Origin: Cochliopodium minus
Taxonomy: Eukaryota; Discosea; Himatismenida; Cochliopodiidae
Assembly (NCBI GenBank): GCA_024220525.1
Contig: JAMYWO010000275.1
Span: forward strand, 1-36,924
Direction: 5' to 3'
DNA length: 36,924 bases
The position numbers and the translations under genes are program-made. A model generated the notes under the pieces. It saw only the letters and a program-made list of their open reading frames with translations, had not been told where the DNA came from and made no database searches. Below, piece after piece: positions 9,601 to 20,966 of this stretch. Every line of letters begins with the position of its first letter. Within the stretch, counting starts at the first letter, position 1.

Positions 9601-12600
9601 AAAAGCTGTCACCATTGCTTCTCAAACAAACTTGTTGGAAGTAGCAAGGAAGATCAAAGAGGGTTTATTTTTACATAATAACATCAAAGACGTCTCGAGT
9701 CTTTGGACTCTTTTGCCACTACTCAAAGGGCTCAACCAAGTCAATAGAAGAGTCATCATCAGCAGTCCTCCCATCAAAAATTGGTCTTTGATTAATGACA
9801 AAGAGGGGATTGAGAGACAAAGAATATACCCTGAAAAAAAGAAAAATGAAAACAATGTGGTCACTCTTATTGTAATTGAAGCACTTGAGAGTTTCAGAAA
9901 GTCTCCCTACAATCCTATCATGGTTTCCGGAGAAGATTTTGATGTAGATTATGAGATACCAGTATTTAATGAAAGTGAATACTTTTCTTTGGCCTCTTAT
10001 TTCAAATCTGTAAAACCTTTCTCGATTTCATTTTTTCTTTTCTGAATAATCTTGTTTTAGTTTTTTTATTTGATCAAACTCTTTGTATCATACGGAGAAT
10101 TCCAACCTTTCTTGAAAAAAGCAAAGACGATCGAGAAAATCAATGCTTACAAAGTGATCACCTATTTGTACGAACTTCTCAAGGAAGATGGATTACCTTT
10201 CAACACTTTACTAAATCTATACTCTGAAGATCAAGTGAAATTCTACAGGATTCAGAACTATTGCAGCTTGATGTTACAAAAGACCATCCTTTCTGTGTTC
10301 AAAAAGCTAAAGCTCAATATCAATGAAATAAAGGCAAAAAAACTCGAGTTGGAGAGCAAAGGAATCAAGATCTTGGATCTCCAAAATCACAACGTAGATG
10401 ATCTTGAACAAAACTTTGAAAGTTTGGAACTCAAAGTAGTCAATGAACTCTTGCTTTTTCCTACCACCGTAAACAGCTTGGTAGAGTTGTGGAAAGAAAG
10501 GCAGAAGACTCCCTTTTTGTTGAAAAAACCAAGTGGAGAGGAGGTCTCTGTTACTGAATGGAAGAACTTTTACAAAGTAGCAATGAATGTAGTCTTCAAC
10601 TTTTATTGTGACCCAAGACAAAAAATGAATGAAGAGATCCTTTCTGATGACGTTATTGGAGACAAAGAGATTGAATTCTGTTACTTGTACTGCTTGAGCT
10701 CCAGTATTTATTCTTTGAAGGGGATTTCCAATGAGAAGACTCAAAAGATTTTCTACTCCATCAAAGCCAAGTCATTGGACCCTCTTTCAGAGTTCTATTT
10801 GAGGCCAGAGCCCCAAAAAAACGGAAACTTGTCCATAGCCCTTTCCAAAAAGAAGAAGAGACAAAAGTTGTTCAAAATATTGGGTGTTCATCAATCTATC
10901 ATCGATCTCATCAAGTATGGAAAAGATAACAGTGAGTTGTTAGATTCTTATTTCAATCTTTTGAAGGCATTTTGTGATGATAACGACGACAACAAAATTT
11001 TGTTGATGGAGAATCAAGATTTCATCTTCAACATTCTTCTCGATAGTAACTTTTCTGATCGAGTCAACTTTTGTATTGAAGGTAACCCAAAGATCCACAA
11101 TATTGACGAAAAAGTCGTACTTTTCTTGATGAGAGCCTACCTCATGAAGAAGAAAAAGTCGGAGAGATTGAGAGATGCCAAGTATCTCACCATCATAAAA
11201 AACATAATCATGAGCAATGGGCAATATGTGGAGAGAAATCAAGATTTAATGTTGAAATATCTTCTGTCAGAGACCAAGATAAGAGATTCTTTCAAAAAGG
11301 GTGTGAGACCTCCCGTCTTGAGAGCCAAGGCTAATGAACTCATCAACTTTTTTTCTGCTCTCAAGAAGATAGGAAAGAAGATCGAGGCAAAGGAGAAGAA
11401 CTCATTGCAGGTGGTCAACTTGTTTGATCCTAATCAGTTGATATCTGCCGATTCTATCATCAACTTTGAAGAAGAAGAGTTTCAAACATTTGATGATCAA
11501 ACATGGGGAAAATTATTCAAACTGTTTTCCTTGTGTGCAAAAGGTTAAACAATGAAAAAAAAAATTATCCAATTAATTCTAAAAACCTTGTTTATCTTTT
11601 TCATAAAGGAGGCGATCATAAGAGTGATACGATCTTGCAATGCCAAAAGTTGATGCCTTTCGAGGTTGCTTTCGATACACTACACTTTTTCATCGAGAAA
11701 TATGACAACTCAGGAGATGAAACAGTTTTGGTTTTGATGGAGTTCATTGTCGAAGTACATGTCAATCGAGTTAATTCTGAAGTTCTATTCTTCTCTAAAA
11801 GATTGTTAGAGCTCATCGAATCCACCAAAATGCCACTCCCTATCGAACTTCACTCCCGTTTGATCTCTGTTTTAGAAAATGAAAAGGGAATCTACAAGCA
11901 GTACTATTTCGAAAGAAATCAAATCGAATTGCCAGATTTCGAGTCTAAATTAGGGTTCCTGCAAAGTTCTCCTGTACGCATCAAAAGTTTAACTCAGGAG
12001 TATGTATACCAAGTGGAGAACTTTGTGGGCAAACTTGCCAAAAACATCATCCTTCTTTTCTCGAGTGACAAAGCCAAATTTCAAAACTACATTGATACTC
12101 TGATCGATGTGGGTAACACTAAGGATGATCTCAAGATACAGTACTTCTCTGTTACCCTCTTGAAAGAGATCGCCAAAAAGGACATTGATCTCAACATCTC
12201 CACTATTGCCAAGATGGCCATCGAGTTGCTCCGTTCGACTGATGATTCCATTGTGAATGCTGCCCTTGGTTTGTTGGTCTCTTTGGCCAAAAAGGGGCAC
12301 GAAAGATCTGAACTGGAAACAGACATCATTGGCATCAAATCTGAGAAAAAAAATTTGATACAGCTCATTTTGACCGAGAAACCCCAGTTTTTCAAGTATG
12401 CTCACTCCATTCTCAGAAGAATAGTGGGTAAAAAAAAAACTTGTTTATTTTTTTGTTTTAACTTTTTTCTTCTAAATTCAGATGATATAAAAAACAGTTC
12501 GGAGGTCTATAAACAGGATACATCTCGATTCCAATCTGTATATATGTCCAATCTTTTGGAGTTGATCTGTTGTCTTTGTTTCTATGATGGCAAGTATCAG

Positions 12601-15600
12601 ATCCACTTCCAAGAGCACTTGCTCGAACAAAAGGGAATACATGGTGAAGAACTCTTTGTTTCCTACCCAATCTTGGCTGAAATCGTTATTTTGTTCAAGT
12701 ACTTTATAAGTAGAATCTGGTAAACTTAATTTTTTTTTATTTTTAATAGATTTGTCCAAAATTTACTTTGTTAGCGGATATTAATTTATTACAAATTTTA
12801 GATTATTGAAGATTTTGGACATCTCTAATTTTTGATTATATTTTTTCACTTCAAGGAGATTAAACAATTAAATAATTTTTTTTTTTCGGTTTAGGTCACC
12901 AACACTCCACAAAATGGAAAAGTGTGGGGAATCTCACTTACAAACGAAAGAACATCAGATATTGTGCATTCCCACTCACAAAAAAATGCTTGATTTGGTG
13001 AAGAGCATCGTGGACACCCTGAGGGTTTCTTGTGAGGGCTGCTACATAAACAAAGAGGCTCTAATCAACACGCCCACTCATCTTAGAAATATTTCTCTGA
13101 TCCTTCAATCAGATATGTTATCTAACTTACTTTGCAAACCTTCAGACGTTCAAAAAATCGAAGGTTTTTTTTTTCAGTAATTTGAAACAAATGTTCACAA
13201 ATTTTTTTTTTTCAAATAGGATTGTTTTATGATCCAAACAGAATCAAGGAAATGAAAAATGATGTCATCAAAAACCACCATACAATAAACTCCCATGAGA
13301 CCTTACAAGAGAAAACCCTTTTGTTCATGGTTATGTTGTTCAGAGGAAATCTCAATCCTGTTGCAGAAAGATCAAAGGGTAAATCAAAAACAAAAATAAA
13401 ATAAAAAAAATGATTTTAAAAAAATAAATTTACAAACTAAAAATTAAAAATCTTCAAAAAAGAATTATTTAAAATAAAAATAATTTTTTTTTTAAAATTT
13501 ATACAAAATAAATTGACCTTCTAATTAACAACAAAATTTATTAAATTTGTCAAAGGTCCTTGGATGAGAGAGTTTCTTTCTTCATCTCCCCAATTCCTCA
13601 ACATATTGAGCGAGTACATCACCTCCAACCATGTTTTCCACTACCAAATAAGATCGTCCGTGTATGCGTATGAACTTTTGAATCGAATAGGAGATGAGAA
13701 CTGTTTTCCCAACTCGCACTACTTTGACATCATCAATGAACATCACAACAAGTTTGGATCTGTTGAGGTGATGATACCCACAGACAGAACGAGCTCCACC
13801 GTCCCTATCAATAACAAATCTGTAACGAACAACAAAGAATTGTGGTTGATTGAGAAAAGAGCTGTAAAAAAAAAAATTATTTATTATTTTCATTAACATT
13901 ATTTCTTTTAACTTTATTTTAAAAATTTTTTTTTTGAAAAATTTAATTTTAATTTTCCTTTTCAAATTAAAATTTTTTTTTAATTTTTTTTTTTTTAGGT
14001 AGAAAGAATCAACTTTGAACTTCCTCCAGTATTTCACACAAAGAACAATTGGAGCAAAACCGAAGCAGATCTAGAAACACATCTCGAAGATTTCTTCATT
14101 GTCAGAAAGATCACAGAATCCAAGAGTTGGGACAGCCCTTCCGAAAAGATCGAGCGTTTCATTCAATTCGTTTGTCTCAATATCTTGAACTATGAAACTC
14201 TGCCTAACCGCAAAATTTTTGGTCTTAACTCTCTCAATGCTTTTCAGTACGTTAATTTTTTGATTGGTAAATTTTTTGTCATTTTTTTTTTCATTTTTTT
14301 TTATTTTTTTATTTTTTTGTTTTTTTATTTTCATTTTTTTCGTTTTTTTATTTTCTTTTATCCTAAAATTTTTTTTCTTTTACCTAAATTTAGCTTTGGT
14401 GATCAACTTTTTCCTTTTGGCTTTCCATTCCAAAGTCCGTTTCGATTTTTTTCCTCGCAAAAAAGTTTATATTTTCCATTTCGAATGGATAATGATTGGT
14501 AAAATATTTTTCAATTAATTATCTTTCATTTTAAAAATGATTATATTATTTAAATTTTTCATTTTCATTTTTTATTTTCATTTTTGATTTTTTTTTAATA
14601 TTTTATTTTTAATCAACAATTTTTTAAATTTTTTTTAGGTCTTGGAGCTGCTCATCTGTTCCTTTCTCTGTGTAGTTTCTACATCTGGCTGTTTGTGTCG
14701 AAATGTCTGGAAAAAGAAAACCTCAGGTGTTGGTGGAAGAAAGATCTCAAGAAAATAAACAAGATGGGTGTCACAGTACTCACCAAAAACGATACTATGA
14801 AGGTATAAAAAATTACAATTAACTAAATTATTTTTAAAAATAAAAATAAATTTATAGGAAATCAAATAATTTTAAATATTAAAAATAATTAATTAAAAAT
14901 CAAGAAAAAAATGATTAAAAACTTTGTAATAAATATCAAAAATAAATATTAAAAAATAAATAAATAAACAAATAAATAAAAAAATAAAATCTATAAATAA
15001 AAAATTAAATAATTATTTTAAATAATTTAAATTTTGTTTTAAAATATAAAAAAATAGTTTAAAATTTCTAGGAAATCCAAAATAAATAAATCAAAAATAA
15101 TTAAAAAGTTGAATTAAATCAAGAAAAAAAAAACTATTAAAATATTGCAATAAATATTAAAAATGAATATTAAAAAATAAATAAATAAAAAAAAAAAAAT
15201 GATTTTAAATTTTTTTTTGTCAAACAGGATAAACTTTACCAAGATTCAAAGTTTTGGTACTTTGTAAAATATTTGAGAGTATTCGGGAAAGTGGAGGTCA
15301 TTTTTCAATTTTTCACACCTTTGATCTCCGCTCTCGGTCTCTTCATCGAGCCCATGATATACGTGTTCTTGTTGTTCCAGATCATTTTCTGGCAGGATCT
15401 CCTTAAAAACACCATTTTCAAATCTCTCCAAATTTGTTTCAAGCAGTTGTTGTGGATGGTAAAATTAAGAATTTCCAAGTTTTATGTTAAAAAAAAACAC
15501 TTTTTTCTGAATAATTTTTGATTTTTGAGATTTATTTTTTTTTCAAAATTTTAATTTTTAATCTAAATTAATGTTATTTTTATTTTTTGTTTATCTTCTT

Positions 15601-17128
15601 ATTTTTTAAATCTTTTTATTTGTTATTCTTGTTGTTGGTTTTTAAATTATTTTTTAAAAAAAGTTATTTTTTAAAAAGTTATTTTTTAATTATATTTTGA
15701 TTTTGATCAAAAATTTTTATATTCAATTATTTTTTTATTTGTTATTCTCATTGTTATTTTTTTATTTTTTTATTTTTATCTTTTAAATTTATTTTTATTT
15801 TGATCAAAATTTTTATTTGGTTAGGGTGCTTTAGGACTCATCTTGGCTTGGACGATGGGTGTGATTGGGTACTACTTCTTCGGTTACGACAACAGTGTCT
15901 ATTTCTCAGATGGACAAACGAATTATTGCGAAACCCCTTTGACCTGTTTTGCCACCATCATCATGTTTGTCATCCCTCTCCAAGGTAACTTTTTAAATTA
16001 TATTAAAAAATTTATATTAAAAAATTTATTAAATTTTTTTTTTCTTGAATTTTTTTATTTTTTTTTTTTTTTATTTTATTGTTTTTTCAAATTTTTAAAA
16101 ATTTATTTTTCACTTTAAAATTTCAATTTTTTTGTTAGTAAAATGATCCCTTTTTTTCTGTATTAATATTAATCACAACAATGTATACAAATGATATTAT
16201 GATGTTGAGATTTAAAATTCTCACAAAAAAATTTTTCAATCCATTTTGTTTTCAATTTGAAATTCGAAATAAAATGTTTTTTACTAATTTATTTGATCCT
16301 TTTTAAATAAAATGTTTTTTACTAATTTATTTTTTAAATTTAATAGTTTTTCTTTATTTATTATTTTAATTTAATAATTTATTTATTTTGATTTTCTATT
16401 AATCATTTTCTCACAGGTGCCATCCAACAAATTTTGGGAGCCTCAACACTCACTTTTGGTCTCAAATGGTACCAATACTTTGGAGTTGTCTATTTGTTTT
16501 CTTTGTTCATCATTTTTGGATCGATTTACCTCAACACCTTCTTCGCCATCATCGTTGATACCTTCGGAGCTATTCGTGATACCCGTAACGACTTCAGACA
16601 ATATAAAACGAGCTTTTGTTTTATTTGTGCTCTCGTAAAAATTTTAAATTATTATTTTTTATTTTTAAATTTAATTTTTAAATTTTTTTTTTATTCTTTA
16701 ATTTTTTATTTATTTTTTTCTTTCAAATTTCAATTAACAGGAAAAAGAAGTTATCCACAAAAAATCGAAAGTCAACCAAAACAATACTTTGCCATTCGAG
16801 ACCCACATAGATCTCCATCACAACAAATGGAATTACTTCAAGTTTTGTCTATATCTCAGATTGAAATATGAAAGGTAAATTATTTTTTATTTTTTATTTT
16901 TTATTTTTTATTTTTTATTTTTTATTTTTTATTTTTTATTTTCATTCAATTTTCATTTTTAGTTATTTGAATAACCAAAAATCTTTCATCGGGTTCCCCA
17001 CTTTCGATGAGATCGATGTGATCGAAAGGATCAATGAGAAGAAAAATCCTTTGTTGGTCTTTCCCATCAACAAATCCAAGAACATCAGGGACAAAGAAGA
17101 GAAACACAAACACCATGAACACAAATGA
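6693..17128 (+). CDS. IP3 receptor/ryanodine receptor-family intracellular calcium channel, 21 exons
   Basis: Exons: 6693-6906, 7000-7088, 7264-7581, 7779-7825, 7880-8649, 8705-9420, 9548-10009, 10061-11543, 11609-12427, 12482-12719, 12895-13163, 13220-13378, 13556-13863, 13999-14266, 14394-14498, 14639-14802, 15228-15458, 15825-15984, 16417-16634, 16741-16874 and 16963-17128. The sum is 7,338 nt, an exact frame, about 2,445 residues (animal IP3 receptors are near 2,700). The first about 480 residues look like beta-trefoil/MIR-type ligand-binding modules (weak). Residues about 480-1960 are alpha-helical and fit RIH-type repeats (C-Y-G-N-N-Y across one junction). Residues about 2040-2335 hold the membrane channel. 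The last segment LNTFFAIIVDTFGAIRDTR is the diagnostic S6, followed by the CFICAL ... ETHIDLHH C2H2 linker and KWNYFKF. The filter lacks GGGxGD. It should release Ca2+ from internal stores. The exon 3 to 4 join (7581/7779) is the least certain; two genes remain possible. Confidence 0.85.
16870..16945 (+). repeat. Intronic period-7 microsatellite (ATTTTTT units)
   Basis: The intron between channel exons ending at 16874 and starting at 16963 is almost entirely tandem A followed by six T. It carries a T-rich tract right up to the acceptor. Confidence 0.85.
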
Positions 17129-17219
17129 ATCTTGTCACATTTGTCATCATAAACGTTTTTAATAAAAAAATTTTTCTTTATAAATAAAAAAATATCTTTA
17201 TAAATTAAAAAAAAAAAAA

Positions 17220-17517
17220 ATGGAGACATCTATCCAAGGGGAATTAATTCTTTATAGTATCACATTGGGGCTTATATTTCTATCAAATCTTATCCTAAAA
17301 TTAAGTATATCCTCAAAATATTTTACATCCAGTTAAAGAATGTGATCATAATATCTATTATAGAAAAATATACAAGAAATATGAAGTATAAATACTTATA
17401 TTTACCAACATTATCATGGATAAACAGATCCAACACATTCCTAAAGATGTCCGAAAAACAATTAAACTTGATAATGGAATCTATCTTTTCTTTGGAACAA
17501 GAGAAATTTACTCTTGA
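17220..17517 (+). CDS. Possible small 3-exon gene, unknown product
   Basis: An ATG directly after a 13-base A run opens METSIQGELILY. A candidate donor (gtatcac, about 17257) and acceptor (catccag, 17335) keep the frame into KECDHNIYYRKIYKKYE. A second intron ending at aacag (about 17432) continues in phase to IQHIPKDVRKTIKL, LFFGTREIYS and a TGA at 17515-17517. The product would be about 60 residues, basic and tyrosine-rich. I recognise no family. The poly(A) leader shared with other starts in the window and two phase-matched introns are the support; a chance ORF or a relic is possible. Confidence 0.35.
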
Positions 17518-17741
17518 AGGATTAATAGAAGATGTGGGATGATTAAATGTATTCGCGTGAGTAAACAAAAAAAATGAAATGTATAATTGATGATATGTAA
17601 AAATTAATTTATTTTTATCTAAAGGATTGTTGATAATGTTGATCTTTTAAGTAATTTACAGAAGCAAACTGAAGTGTCCCCTTTTTTTTTTTTTTTTAAT
17701 TTCTTGTAATCATATCATTGTCATTCAAAAAAAAAAAAAAT

Positions 17742-18857
17742 ATGAAAGAAAATGATATAGAACATAAAGAGATATTGAATTTCTTGAAATCAATCAAATT
17801 AGAAAAATATTACACAAATTTTGTTGAGGGGGGATATTTAACAATAGAAAACCTCAAGTTTTTTTCAGAAGAGGAATTTAAGAGGAATGATTTCAAAAAT
17901 ATCACAAATATCCAACAATTCACCATTTTGAATAAACTAGAAGAACTTGAAATTGTAAATTATTCAATTCACATTAAATAATATTTATTTATTTCGCCAA
18001 ATATTTGAGACAAACATTTCATTTTCTCATACATCAACTATAGTATAATATCCTTTCCTATCTAAATACACAAAGCAAATATTATAATTTAATTATACTT
18101 GATTATATAAATTTTTTTGTGTACTCCTAGGATATCTTTCTTTGATCATTAATGATAATCAATCTATAAATAATCTAATTTTTCAAGGAAATTAGCAAAT
18201 ACCCCAAATTAAATACAATAAAAACAGCAAGAGAGGTGATTAACTTTGCGAAAACTCTCAACCCTCAAATTTCACTCAAAGAGTTTTGCAAAGAGAAAGA
18301 GGATTATACTGTTTTTGATATGCAGACTCAAAGAATAGCAATACACCCTGAATTTTACAAGATTTATGGGGTATGGGATAAATTTACCAAACTGATCGAT
18401 TTAGCTTTTACAGAATCAATAGACAGAATACCTTTTTTTTTCCCTTTTGCTTCTTCTGGGGTTGGGAAAACAAGATTATTAGAGCAAATTTCCACCCTAG
18501 CACTATCTGGGAAATTATTTGAATACGTCAGTTCTTTTGATTTTATAGATAAGTATGTCAAGATTAAGCCTAACAAAAATGCTCTTGAAAATGCATTTTC
18601 CATTTTCATAACTCTCAATTACACTCAAAAAATTATGGATTGCGAGATTTTTAGTAAATTTTCTGAAAAAGATATCACCGAAAAGGAACTAAAAGAAAGC
18701 ATAAAGAAAGATATCATTTGCAGAATACTTTTTACGTAATTTGTTAACAGATTTAATTAATTGTTTTCTTCAATTTTCTTTAAGATTTTTGAAAGACCAA
18801 ATGAAATCATCAGTGCACGTATTCAATAAGTTTTGTAATGATCTTGAACCTTATCTG
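17742..18857 (+). CDS. SAM domain plus P-loop NTPase protein, 3' end unresolved at an N
   Basis: Exons are 17742-17954, 18188-18735 and 18785-18857, with matching phases. Residues 10-70 form a SAM domain (FLKSIKLEKYY, LTIENLKFFSEEEFK, TNIQQFTILNKLEEL), a helical protein-interaction module. After a linker comes a Walker A loop PFASSGVGKTRLLEQI preceded by IHPEFYKIYGVWDKF. That layout resembles the NTPase parts of Crinkler-like or STAND-type proteins of protists and fungi, but assignment is loose. A clear Walker B cannot be placed: the protein carries on as FLKDQMKSSVHVFNKF and then stops at an undetermined base (18858) where a donor would be expected. Whether the exons from 19097 belong to the same gene is unknown. 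The ATG follows an A run. Coding sequence is more AT-rich than in the flanking channel gene. Confidence 0.6.
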
Positions 18858-19085
18858 NATTTTTATTTTTATTTTTATTTTTATTTTTATTTTTATTTTT
18901 ATTTTTATTTTTATTTTTATTTTTTATTTTTTATTTTATTTTTTTTTTTATTTTTTTAAATTTTTATTTTTATTTTTATTTTTTTAAATTTTTATTTTTA
19001 TTTTTATTTTTATTTTTTATTTTTCATTTTTTCATTTTTTCATTTTTTTTTATTTTTTTTTTTGTTTTTTATTTGTATTTTTAAA
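18858..19085. repeat. ATTTTT microsatellite with a single N at its left edge
   Basis: A single undetermined base is followed by about 220 bases of tandem A plus five or six T. The adjoining open frame (FYFYFY...) is only the repeat translated. A one-base N at the edge of a simple repeat is typical of an unresolved or joined assembly position. Confidence 0.85.
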
Positions 19086-19096
19086 AATTTTATCAG

Positions 19097-20481
19097 GGAT
19101 CAACTGCAAAGACTTTGGGAATGTTAGGAGCTATGTAACTGACGAGAAGAGGAAAAAGACCTTGCTGATTGATTGCACTGCAAGATCCATCAGATTTTTG
19201 ATCCGTTCTTCTTTGAGTGATCTTTTTAAAAAAGGTAAAATTTTTTAAAATCATTTAATTTATTATTGTTAATTTTTATGATTTAAATTATCTTTTTTCA
19301 TTTAATTTATTATTTTGTTTTTATATTTTATTTTTTATTTTTTTATTTTTTTATTTTTTTATTTTTATTTTTATTTTTATTTTTATTTTTATTTTTATAA
19401 TTTTGACAGGATCTCTCGACAAGGTCAACTTTGATAAATTTGTTGAAAATTTTTTTGTTGATAGTTTTTTCTCAGAGAAAAACGGTCCGAAATTTCTCGA
19501 ACGTTGGATTTCTGTCTACAACATCCTTCTCATCAAGTTTAAAAAAGTTTTAAACGAGAAAGAGACAGAGATTTGTTTGACCAAGGTTATTTTTTCATTT
19601 TAAAAAAAAGAATTTGTTTCCCATTTTTTTTTTTTTTTATTGATTATTTTTTTTATTTTTTATTTTTTATTTTTTATTTTCATTTTTTTTATTGATTATT
19701 TTTCTTATTTTTTATTTTTTATTTTTTATATTTGAATTATTTTTTTATTTTTTATTTTTTTATTCATTCAACATTTTTTAATTTAATTTAATCAATCATT
19801 TTATTTTTTATTTTTTATTTTTTTTCTTATTTTTATTTTTGTTTTTTTATTTTTTTTTTATTTTAGGGGTTTCACACTTTGTTTGATGATGATGACATGG
19901 TTCTTCTCTTCACTAGGGTTTGTAACCTTTGCCAAATTTCTTTCCACAAGTCTGATCAGAAGAAAGAGGACTCGGAGAATTTCAGTTTCTCTCATTTTGA
20001 GCTTTCTGTTGATGATTCTCCTTTAGATTTTTCAGACATTAAAAGTAAAAAAGAAATTCAAAAAAAATCGATTAAAAATTAATAAAATAAAATAAAATGA
20101 ACAAATAAAATAAATAATCTTAATAATATTGAGTAAAATAAATTAAAATAAATAAAGACTAATAAAATAAATAAAATAAGAATTAAATCATCTCAAAAAA
20201 TTAATTTAATTTTATGATCAGGTCTCAACAAAAATGAAATTGTTTGCAAGATTCAACCGAACGTAAAATTTCTCGACTTTCTTAACCCTATTGACGAAGA
20301 CAACAATGTAGAATCTCCTGTTTTGAAACGTACCGAGACCATTGGGAGACTCACCAACTATTCGAAGGAACAGTTTGTCAAAGGCTTCAACTTTATGCTC
20401 AATGCTTGGGGAAATGATGAAGGGATGAAAAGGAAACTCGATGATCTGTTTGTTAATAACAACTTTATTGATTTCCTTTGA
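19097..20481 (+). CDS. Unrecognised protein, at least 4 exons, 5' end uncertain
   Basis: Exons are 19097-19234, 19410-19585, 19867-20044 and 20222-20481, with matching phases and a TGA stop. The translation reads INCKDFGNVRSYV, then LLIDCTARSIRFLIRSSLSD, SLDKVNFDKFVENFF, FLERWISVYNILLIKF, GFHTLFDDDDMVLLFTRVC and a final TIGRLTNYSKEQFVKGF ending NNFIDFL. It appears soluble and helical with an acidic patch; I recognise no domain. Introns are packed with T-rich repeats. Codon choice (more C and G at third positions) matches the channel and CLU genes rather than the SAM-NTPase exons just upstream. This hints that the two were joined across the N or are separate genes. The first exon begins at an acceptor (tatcag), so a 5' exon is missing or lies across the repeat. 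Confidence 0.55.
19320..19405 (+). repeat. T-rich intronic microsatellite
   Basis: Tandem A plus five or six T fills most of the intron before the exon at 19410. Confidence 0.75.
19620..19865 (+). repeat. T-rich intronic microsatellite
   Basis: The intron between 19585 and 19867 is largely T runs separated by single A, with a repeated segment (ttattgattatttt) at about 19637 and 19689. Confidence 0.75.
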
Positions 20482-20662
20482 ATCTCCCTTTTAATTATTT
20501 TGTATAAAATTTTTTGTAAGAACGAATTAAAGATTTATTAAATGTTGTTCTCAATAAAGATTTCTCATATATTGAAAAATACTTATGTATTATCAGTCTA
20601 TCCATTCTCAGATTTTGTGTTAAGGTTAATTAAAGGAAAAAAAACATCATCATTGGAGAAAT

Positions 20663-20868
20663 ATGGATACAGATCAGAACAAGTTCAATGAGGTGAACCC
20701 AGCTTCTATCGAAAGTATGGAACCTTTTCTCATGAACATGGGACAAATAATATTAAAATTTCTTTGACAATAAATTGAATGAATTCATTCTTGATTCGCT
20801 TCTTAAAAAACAGAGGTGAATTACCTGTATACTTGCAGAAAACATTTGGATATTTTAGAAAAAAATAA
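20663..20868 (+). CDS. Possible small gene or relic
   Basis: An ATG opens MDTDQNKFNEVNPASIESM. A following frame reads FFDNKLNEFILDSLLKKQ, then after a possible junction GELPVYLQKTFGYF and a TAA. The pieces look coding in composition but lie in different frames and I cannot find convincing GT donors for all joins. It may be a short gene with missed introns or a decayed one. No family recognised. Confidence 0.25.
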
Positions 20869-20966
20869 AAATGCCCTTTCATTCAATTTAAGATGTAAAA
20901 TCTTAAAAAATTCTTTTTTTATGATGTAATAAAAATTGAAAAGACAAAGAAATAAAAAAAAAAAAA

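Noticed and set aside
10307-10744. Minus-strand open frame of 145 residues
   Set aside because: It lies opposite the RIH region of the channel gene, whose frame, splice sites and composition explain the sequence. The same applies to minus-strand frames at 8706-9008, 10940-11242 and 11989-12405.
18741-18959. Open frame with FYFYFY repeats
   Set aside because: It is the ATTTTT microsatellite translated in one frame, not a protein.
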